62,239 nt of DNA from Burkholderiaceae bacterium (GTDB lineage Bacteria > Pseudomonadota > Gammaproteobacteria > Burkholderiales > Burkholderiaceae_B). The notes below the pieces were generated by a model. The model made no database searches, was not told the origin of the DNA, and saw nothing but the letters and a program-made list of their open reading frames with translations. Shown in pieces: positions 57,343 to 62,239 of the stretch; positions within the stretch are counted from its first letter, which is position 1; each line of letters opens with the position of its first letter. Both the position numbers and the translations under genes were made by a program. The stretch is taken from assembly GCA_017983955.1 (NCBI GenBank), contig JAGOAJ010000018.1, forward strand, positions 1 through 62,239. Direction: 5' to 3'.

Positions 57343-57939
57343 TTGAAAACAAAACAGGCACAGCGACGCGATGCCATCATGCAAATCGCTTTAGATATGT
57401 TCCGCGAGGTAGGCTTCGAAGCTACATCCATGTCGCAGATAGCTGCACGCGTCGGGGGCTCCAAAGCCACCTTGTATAACTACTTCGCGTCGAAAGAAGA
57501 ACTGCTGTTGGCGGCAATGCTGGACGAAGCGAAGAAAAGCGCTGACACCTTCGAGGCAGCGCTAAATGACGCCGGTGAACTATCCACTCAATTGCTGCGC
57601 TTTGTGCGTTCATTATTGGAAATTCTACAAAGCGAAGAGACCATAAAAATTCTACGTGTCGCTATTTCCGTTAGTAACACCACCGATGTAGGCCGCCAGT
57701 TCTACGAACTGGCTATTGTAGATTTCTGGAACAAAGTCGCCCGGCTGCTGGCCGACTCGGTTAAGCAGGGCACATTACGCGACGAAGATCCCTGCCAAAT
57801 GGCAAGACACCTGCGCGGCCTGTGCCAAATCGACCTGGTGCCGACCTTAATGGGTGCGTCGGTCCACTTAAGCGCGGCTGAACTAGATAAGCTGGCCCAA
57901 AGCAACGTCGATGTATTTCTTAGGGCGTATGGAGCCTAA
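57343..57939 (+). CDS. TetR-family repressor of the RND efflux operon
   Basis: A 198-residue repressor. The N-terminal helix-turn-helix is RRDAIMQIALDMFREVGFEATSMSQIAARVGGSKATLYNYFASKEELLLAAM (about residues 8-58), the hallmark TetR block; the rest is the ligand-binding dimer domain (AcrR-like C-terminal family). I chose the TTG at 57343 because it has an AAGGAG ribosome site six bases ahead; an ATG-started frame from 57289 would add 18 residues overlapping the promoter and the operator. Divergent from the pump it should control. Confidence 0.92.
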   Translation: MKTKQAQRRDAIMQIALDMFREVGFEATSMSQIAARVGGSKATLYNYFASKEELLLAAMLDEAKKSADTFEAALNDAGELSTQLLRFVRSLLEILQSEETIKILRVAISVSNTTDVGRQFYELAIVDFWNKVARLLADSVKQGTLRDEDPCQMARHLRGLCQIDLVPTLMGASVHLSAAELDKLAQSNVDVFLRAYGA

Positions 57940-58002
57940 AACTACAATTCAGAAAAATACAGTACAATCTATGGCTTAACTGGGTGACCAAACTCATAAA
58001 TA

Positions 58003-58026
58003 GGAAGCTCTGACGCTTCCATTTTT
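58003..58026 (+). terminator. Terminator after the TetR gene
   Basis: GGAAGC (58003-58008) and GCTTCC (58015-58020) with a six-base loop, followed by ATTTTT. It is about 18 bases before tRNA-Cys. Confidence 0.65.
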
Positions 58027-58043
58027 ATGCAAAGTTACGCTGT

Positions 58044-58117
58044 GGCGCAATGGCAGAGTGGTTATGCACCGGATTGCAAATCCGTGTAGGTCGGTTCGAT
58101 TCCGGCTTGCGCCTCCA
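58044..58117 (+). tRNA. tRNA-Cys (anticodon GCA)
   Basis: A 74-nucleotide cloverleaf like that of E. coli: acceptor GGCGCAA/TTGCGCC, anticodon loop TTGCAAA (GCA, reads TGC/TGT), T-arm with GGTTCGATTCC, and an encoded CCA end. A TACAAT at 57963-57968 may be the -10 element, but then the hairpin at 58003 lies inside the leader. Confidence 0.96.
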
Positions 58118-58126
58118 AACAAATCT

Positions 58127-58156
58127 AAGGCTTACGCACAGGCGTAGGCCTTTTTT
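58127..58156 (+). terminator. Terminator of tRNA-Cys
   Basis: AAGGCTTACGC (58127-58137) pairs with GCGTAGGCC plus TT (58142-58152), one G-T pair, loop of four, followed by a T-run. Confidence 0.88.
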
Positions 58157-58239
58157 GTTGGTACATCACTAATGCCTGCGCCTACCTGTGTGACTACAAT
58201 ACATTCAGGTAGCAACGTAACGCATAGAAGGCCTTTACT

Positions 58240-58830
58240 ATGGATAACTCCGTCATTGCCGCCATGGCGCGCTGGCCCCAGGTACCAGATGTCTATGGAT
58301 GGCTATCTTTGAATATACGCGGGCAATGGCGCCTGCACCCTCAAGGCGACGCCATCAGTCAACCGCATAGTTCTGGCACTTCTATCAGCAGTCCGCAGAT
58401 CCTGCACTTCATCAACAACAACTACAGTCATGACCCCCTAGGGCAATGGTATTTCCAGAATGGCCCCCAGCGCGTATATGTACGCTTGGATGCAGCACCA
58501 TTTATTTTCCATACCACGGGTGAAAAAACGGCAGCGGGTACGCCAAAATTGCATTCACATAACGGCCTGGATGCTGGCCAGATCAGTGCATGGCGACTGG
58601 ATGATGAAGGCCGACTGTATGTCCAAACCCAGTTGGGTCCTGGCCTGATTGCCGGTCGCGACCTGGCCGACGTTTTACAGAATCTACGTACAACCACAGG
58701 CAGTAGCGTTCTGGACGCTTTACCAACCCACAAGCAACTAGTCTTGGCTGACGGCGCCGACTTTACCCAGGGTACTGCCGCCAACATTGCTAAGACACTG
58801 GGCTACGTGCTGCTGCCCACCGCAATTTGA
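58240..58830 (+). CDS. Conserved protein of unknown function
   Basis: A 196-residue soluble protein with no signal peptide or membrane segment. It begins MDNSVIAAMARWPQVPDVYGWLSLN and is dominated by short beta-strand patterns (GQWYFQNGPQRVYVRLD, GRLYVQTQLGPGLIAGRDL). I believe close relatives occur in other Alcaligenaceae, but I know of no function. A GAAGGC precedes the ATG. It lies between tRNA-Cys and the NUDIX gene, 48 bases before the latter. Confidence 0.8.
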   Translation: MDNSVIAAMARWPQVPDVYGWLSLNIRGQWRLHPQGDAISQPHSSGTSISSPQILHFINNNYSHDPLGQWYFQNGPQRVYVRLDAAPFIFHTTGEKTAAGTPKLHSHNGLDAGQISAWRLDDEGRLYVQTQLGPGLIAGRDLADVLQNLRTTTGSSVLDALPTHKQLVLADGADFTQGTAANIAKTLGYVLLPTAI

Positions 58831-58878
58831 ACGCCATAAGCGGCGCACAGGCGGCTTAAGTTTGGGTAGAATCGCTGT

Positions 58879-59466
58879 ATGACAACAAATGCTTCGCCCT
58901 TTTATTTCCCCGCACCGCGCGCGCAACACTTTTGCAGCCAGTGCGGCACGGCGCTGAGCCAGCTGATTCCGCCCGACGACAACCGTCTGCGCGATGTCTG
59001 CGATCAATGCGGCGCGGTCCACTACCAGAACCCACGTAACGTCGTGGGCGTGCTGCCCGTGTGGGGCGACAAAATATTGCTGTGCCGACGCGCCATAGAG
59101 CCGCGTCACAATAAATGGACACTGCCAGCCGGCTTCATGGAGTTGGGTGAAACAACCGCGCAAGGCGCCATGCGTGAAACCCAGGAAGAAGCCGGAGCCC
59201 AGATCGAACTAGGGCCCTTGTACACCATTATTGATGTGCCACACGCCGAACAAGTCCATTTTTTCTATCTGGCCAAAGTATTAAGCCCGGACCTTTACCC
59301 TGGGCCTGAAAGCCTGGAAGCAGGCTTCTTTGCCCTGGATGAAATCCCCTGGAAAGAACTGGCATTCCGTACCGTGGTCAGCACTCTGGAACATTATGTC
59401 GCCGACTGCAAAACGGGGGTGTTTCCTATGCACCACTATGACATTCCCCTCCCTTTGCCTAAATAG
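58879..59466 (+). CDS. NUDIX hydrolase with an N-terminal zinc ribbon
   Basis: A 195-residue pyrophosphohydrolase. Two CxxC pairs (FCSQCG and DVCDQCG) form a zinc ribbon like that of NudC, and the NUDIX box G-x5-E-x7-RE-x2-EE-x-G is present as GFMELGE ... REtqEEAG. Substrates of the family include NADH, ADP-ribose and nucleotide sugars; this one cannot be assigned. It begins a chain of close plus-strand genes with aat and bpt. Confidence 0.93.
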   Translation: MTTNASPFYFPAPRAQHFCSQCGTALSQLIPPDDNRLRDVCDQCGAVHYQNPRNVVGVLPVWGDKILLCRRAIEPRHNKWTLPAGFMELGETTAQGAMRETQEEAGAQIELGPLYTIIDVPHAEQVHFFYLAKVLSPDLYPGPESLEAGFFALDEIPWKELAFRTVVSTLEHYVADCKTGVFPMHHYDIPLPLPK

Positions 59467-59475
59467 GTAAAGGCG

Positions 59476-60228
59476 TTGACGGGTTTAGTCTGGCTGGATG
59501 ACTCCACGCCCTTGCCACCCGCCAGCCAGGCCCCGTCAGACGGTTTGCTGGCCGCTGGTGGCGACCTATCCATCGCCCGACTGACCGAAGCCTATCGCAA
59601 AGGCATCTTCCCCTGGTTCAACGAGGGCGATCCCGTGCTGTGGTGGAGCCCGGACCCACGCATGGTGTTGGATTGCAGTCAATTCAAGATCTCACGTACT
59701 CTCGCCAAAAAATTGCGCCAAATTGCCCGTACGGAAGCGTCCTCCCAGGCCAGCGTCAAAATCACCACCAACGCAGCCTTTGACGCCGTGATACAGGCCT
59801 GCGCTGCACCCCAAGGCCAGCGGCCATCAACCTGGATATCTTCCGCAATCTGCGACGCCTATGGTGACTGGCATAGGGCAGGACATGCCCACAGCGTCGA
59901 AGTATGGATAGACAACAAACTGGTGGGTGGACTGTATGGCGTGTGTATGGGACGCTTCTTTTTTGGGGAGTCCATGTTCAGTCGGGTCAGTGATGCCAGC
60001 AAGCTGGCGCTGGCCTATCTGGTGCCTTTTCTACAGTCACAGAGCATCCAGCACATAGACTGCCAACAGGCTACCGGCCACCTGGCCAGCCTGGGCGCAG
60101 CCCCCATCAGCCGACAACACTTTCTACTCTTGTTGAAGCAGGCCTTGGAATATGCGACGCCTACCTGGGGCTACGGCCAGTTGCTGCAATCGGGACAATT
60201 TGCCCCTATGCCTGCACTAGCGTCATAA
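59476..60228 (+). CDS. aat: Leucyl/phenylalanyl-tRNA-protein transferase
   Basis: Adds Leu or Phe to proteins with N-terminal Arg or Lys and so creates N-degrons for ClpS/ClpAP. The 250-residue product has the family motifs GLLAAGGDLSIARLTEAYRKGIFPWF, WWSPDPRMVL, GHAHSVEVW and GGLYGVCMGRFFFGESMFSR. It starts with TTG after an AAAGG site, nine bases past the NUDIX gene. bpt, the second N-degron transferase, follows 63 bases on. Confidence 0.95.
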   Translation: MTGLVWLDDSTPLPPASQAPSDGLLAAGGDLSIARLTEAYRKGIFPWFNEGDPVLWWSPDPRMVLDCSQFKISRTLAKKLRQIARTEASSQASVKITTNAAFDAVIQACAAPQGQRPSTWISSAICDAYGDWHRAGHAHSVEVWIDNKLVGGLYGVCMGRFFFGESMFSRVSDASKLALAYLVPFLQSQSIQHIDCQQATGHLASLGAAPISRQHFLLLLKQALEYATPTWGYGQLLQSGQFAPMPALAS

Positions 60229-60291
60229 TGACTGTGTCTGTCCTGCTGACAGCAGCACACGGACGACTGTTATGCATTACCGAGCACCGCC

Positions 60292-61023
60292 ATGAATCAC
60301 CTGGACGAAGCCAACTTCAAAACCTTGCAGTTTTACTCGACCGCCGAGTATGACTGCAGCTATCTGCCTGACCGACAGGCCCGTTCGCAGGTGGCGGCGC
60401 CCACCCACCTGATTGGTACGACAGCGTACTCCCGACTGATAGAACAGGGGTTTAGACGCAGCGGTCTGTTTACCTATAGACCACTATGCGCCGACTGCCA
60501 GGCTTGCCTACCCATACGGGTAGATGTGAACCGTTTCCAGCCCAACCGCAGCCAACGTAAAACCTGGCGTCATCACCAAGCTCTGCAAACTAGAGTTCTG
60601 CCGCTGACCTGGGATCCTGATCATTACGCCCTATACCATTTGTACCAGCAGCGCCGCCACCCTGGCGCAGGCATGGATGAAGACAGCAAGTCCCAGTACA
60701 CCCAGTTCCTGTTGGCCAGCCGGGTGGATTCCCATCTGGTTGAGTTTCGTCTGCCGGACGGGAAGCTACAAATGGTGGCCCTGATCGACACCTTGGATAC
60801 GGGCTTATCAGCCGTCTATACCTTTTTCGATCCCGATGCGCCAGGCAGCCTGGGCACCTATGGCGTACTGTGGCAAATAGCGCGCTGCCAAGCCTTAGGC
60901 CTACCCTGGCTGTACCTAGGCTACTGGATTACTGAAAGCCGTAAAATGGCTTACAAATCACAGTTCCAACCTTTTCAGATATTACGCAACGGCATGTGGG
61001 GCGAGCCCCTGCTGCCGGAGTAA
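60292..61023 (+). CDS. bpt: Aspartate/glutamate leucyltransferase
   Basis: Transfers Leu to N-terminal Asp or Glu, the bacterial counterpart of eukaryotic ATE1. The 243 residues have the N-terminal cluster [25 protein letters not shown] (with the CxxC), the C-terminal [24 protein letters not shown], and [10 protein letters not shown], all typical of Bpt. Together with aat it supplies the two branches of the leucine N-end rule. The downstream gene, pyrD, starts 37 bases later. Confidence 0.95.
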   Translation: MNHLDEANFKTLQFYSTAEYDCSYLPDRQARSQVAAPTHLIGTTAYSRLIEQGFRRSGLFTYRPLCADCQACLPIRVDVNRFQPNRSQRKTWRHHQALQTRVLPLTWDPDHYALYHLYQQRRHPGAGMDEDSKSQYTQFLLASRVDSHLVEFRLPDGKLQMVALIDTLDTGLSAVYTFFDPDAPGSLGTYGVLWQIARCQALGLPWLYLGYWITESRKMAYKSQFQPFQILRNGMWGEPLLPE

Positions 61024-61060
61024 ACCCGTCTACCCCCCACCCTTTTCTGGCTGTCGCCTC

Positions 61061-62107
61061 ATGTCACTACTATTCAGTTCTTACCCTCTAGCCCGTTCAG
61101 TGCTGTTTTCCATGGATGCGGAAGCGGCCCACGAACTGACCTTGTCCGCCCTGCAAAAAGCCTATGACTGCAAGCTTACGCGTGGTCTGATGACCGCTGC
61201 GCCAAAAGCTCCATTGTCTTTAATGGGGCTAAATTTCCGTAACCCCGTAGGCTTGGCGGCAGGGCTCGACAAAAATGGCGCTCATATCGACGCACTAGGA
61301 AATTTGGGCTTTGGCTTTGTCGAAGTGGGCACGGTGACGCCATTGGCTCAAGCGGGCAACCCCAAGCCGCGCATGTTTCGCCTGCCACGCAGCCAGGCCC
61401 TGATCAACCGCTTAGGGTTCAATAACCTTGGGCTGGATACGTTTGTGCAAAACGTACAGCGCAGCCACTGGCGATCTTCCGGCGGCATATTGGGTCTGAA
61501 CATAGGAAAAAATGCCGCAACTCCTATAGAAAATGCCGTACAGGACTATCTGTTGGGGCTAGCAGGAGTATATGCCCACGCTGACTATATTACGGTGAAT
61601 ATTTCATCGCCCAACACACAAAACTTGCGAGCATTGCAAGGACAGGATGAACTGGCTGGCCTACTAGGCCCCTTGCAAGAAAAACGCCAGGCATTGGCCG
61701 ATCAGCATGGCAAACACGTACCCCTGGTCGTCAAAATAGCACCTGACCTTAGCACCGAGCAAATCGACATCATCGCTGAACTGCTGCCCCGCTATGGGAT
61801 AGATGGCGTCATTGCCACCAACACCACCTTGTCCCGCGATGCCGTGCAAGGCCTGCCCCACGCCAACGAAGCCGGCGGCCTGTCTGGCCCACCTGTGCAC
61901 GAACTGTCGCTGGCCGTCATTGCACGTCTACGCCAGCAACTGGGATCGGACTTTGCCATTATCGGGGTAGGTGGGATTGCATCTGGACGACAAGCCCAGG
62001 AAAAAATGGCGGCGGGTGCCAATGCCGTCCAGCTATACACTGGTCTGATTTATCGTGGCCCGGCATTGATCACCGAATGCGTCCAGGCGCTACGATCAGC
62101 TCTTTAA
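61061..62107 (+). CDS. pyrD: Dihydroorotate dehydrogenase, quinone-dependent (class 2)
   Basis: Fourth step of pyrimidine synthesis, coupled to ubiquinone at the inner membrane. The 348 residues have an N-terminal amphipathic helix pair ([23 protein letters not shown]), the FMN region [31 protein letters not shown], the catalytic serine in [12 protein letters not shown], and the C-terminal GVGGIASG ... [11 protein letters not shown]. The N-terminal helices and Ser mark class 2. Last complete gene of the window. Confidence 0.96.
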   Translation: MSLLFSSYPLARSVLFSMDAEAAHELTLSALQKAYDCKLTRGLMTAAPKAPLSLMGLNFRNPVGLAAGLDKNGAHIDALGNLGFGFVEVGTVTPLAQAGNPKPRMFRLPRSQALINRLGFNNLGLDTFVQNVQRSHWRSSGGILGLNIGKNAATPIENAVQDYLLGLAGVYAHADYITVNISSPNTQNLRALQGQDELAGLLGPLQEKRQALADQHGKHVPLVVKIAPDLSTEQIDIIAELLPRYGIDGVIATNTTLSRDAVQGLPHANEAGGLSGPPVHELSLAVIARLRQQLGSDFAIIGVGGIASGRQAQEKMAAGANAVQLYTGLIYRGPALITECVQALRSAL

Positions 62108-62145
62108 TTGTTTTCACATAAAATATTTTCTCTAAGGTGCATACC

Positions 62146-62239
62146 ATGCTGCCTACCGTCACTGAACTGCAAGAAGCCCTGGATGAGGGCATAGTTACCT
62201 CGGTCGAATTGACCCGGGCCGCCCTGAAACGCATAGATG
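62146..62239 (+). CDS. Start of an amidase-family gene (cut by the window end)
   Basis: An ATG with an AAGG site nine bases ahead opens a frame that remains open to the end (31 codons). The product begins MLPTVTELQEALDEGIVTSV and continues ELTRAALKRI, which resembles the N-terminus of GatA-type amidases (helix starting 'ELQ..L..G..TS.ELT...L.RI'). Too little is present to be certain or to name the substrate. Confidence 0.55.
   Translation, partial: MLPTVTELQEALDEGIVTSVELTRAALKRID

Overview
The window looks like a chromosomal segment of a betaproteobacterium of the order Burkholderiales, most probably family Alcaligenaceae (Bordetella/Pusillimonas-like). This rests on protein resemblance and gene order: grpE-dnaK-dnaJ next to a gamma-carbonic-anhydrase-like gene, hemH and hrcA, with nadK-recN running away from hrcA and fur-bamE-dapB-murB following. 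It is an inference by eye; no database search was run. Coding density is high, and most genes are ordinary housekeeping genes with clear family signatures.

Layout. 1-8.2 kb: trxB with an overlapping Smr-domain gene, a long non-coding stretch with tandem repeats and a strong hairpin, icd, a DUF1841 gene, two small exported c-type cytochromes, and a MoxR ATPase-GNAT-VWA operon. 8.3-11.2 kb: a complete TRAP transporter (dctQ-dctM-dctP) behind a near-consensus promoter. 11.4-14.2 kb: a double-domain M16 peptidase. 14.3-21 kb: the heat-shock block (dnaJ, dnaK, grpE, gamma-CA-like, hemH, hrcA) on the minus strand, with sigma-32-type promoters before dnaK and grpE. 21-26.6 kb: nadK, recN, fur, bamE, dapB, murB. 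26.8-29.1 kb: a tRNA-Gly gene whose 3' end plus downstream flank is repeated about 2.2 kb further on, enclosing a hipBA toxin-antitoxin pair and little else; this looks like a small tRNA-targeted islet. 29.2-37 kb: accessory functions (unknown membrane-anchored protein, EamA exporter, alcohol dehydrogenase, BKACE enzyme, a LysE remnant, a large MscS-type channel, a GFA-family protein, an isolated MlaC-like protein). 37.2-43.9 kb: a four-gene polar amino acid ABC importer (aapJQMP) followed by a serine-hydroxymethyltransferase-like PLP enzyme, with a divergent LysR regulator. 43.9-49.7 kb: an E1 dehydrogenase (AceE type) divergent from an Lrp regulator, then gamma-glutamyltransferase and a pseudouridine synthase. 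49.7-58 kb: an EamA exporter, a PagL lipid A deacylase and an RND efflux system (acrA-acrB-oprM type) with a divergent TetR repressor. 58-62.2 kb: tRNA-Cys, an unknown protein, a NUDIX hydrolase, the two N-degron transferases aat and bpt, pyrD, and the first 31 codons of an amidase cut by the window end.

How it works together. The heat-shock block seems to be driven by sigma-32; no HrcA operator (CIRCE) is visible beside it, although hrcA lies close by. At grpE the sigma-32 promoter and the terminator of the preceding gene occupy the same bases. The aap operon most plausibly imports an amino acid that the SHMT-like enzyme cleaves; that enzyme has lost the folate-pathway residues Glu57 and Tyr65 (E. 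coli numbering), so a folate-independent retro-aldol reaction is the best guess. The AceE/Lrp pair has an excellent Lrp-type operator between the genes and lacks E2/E3 partners, pointing to an inducible 2-oxo-acid dehydrogenase E1 rather than the main pyruvate dehydrogenase. I saw no CRISPR array, intact prophage, insertion sequence or rRNA gene. The best candidates for something undescribed are the SHMT-like operon, the tRNA-Gly/hipBA islet with its nested hairpin, and the overlapping terminator/promoter before grpE.
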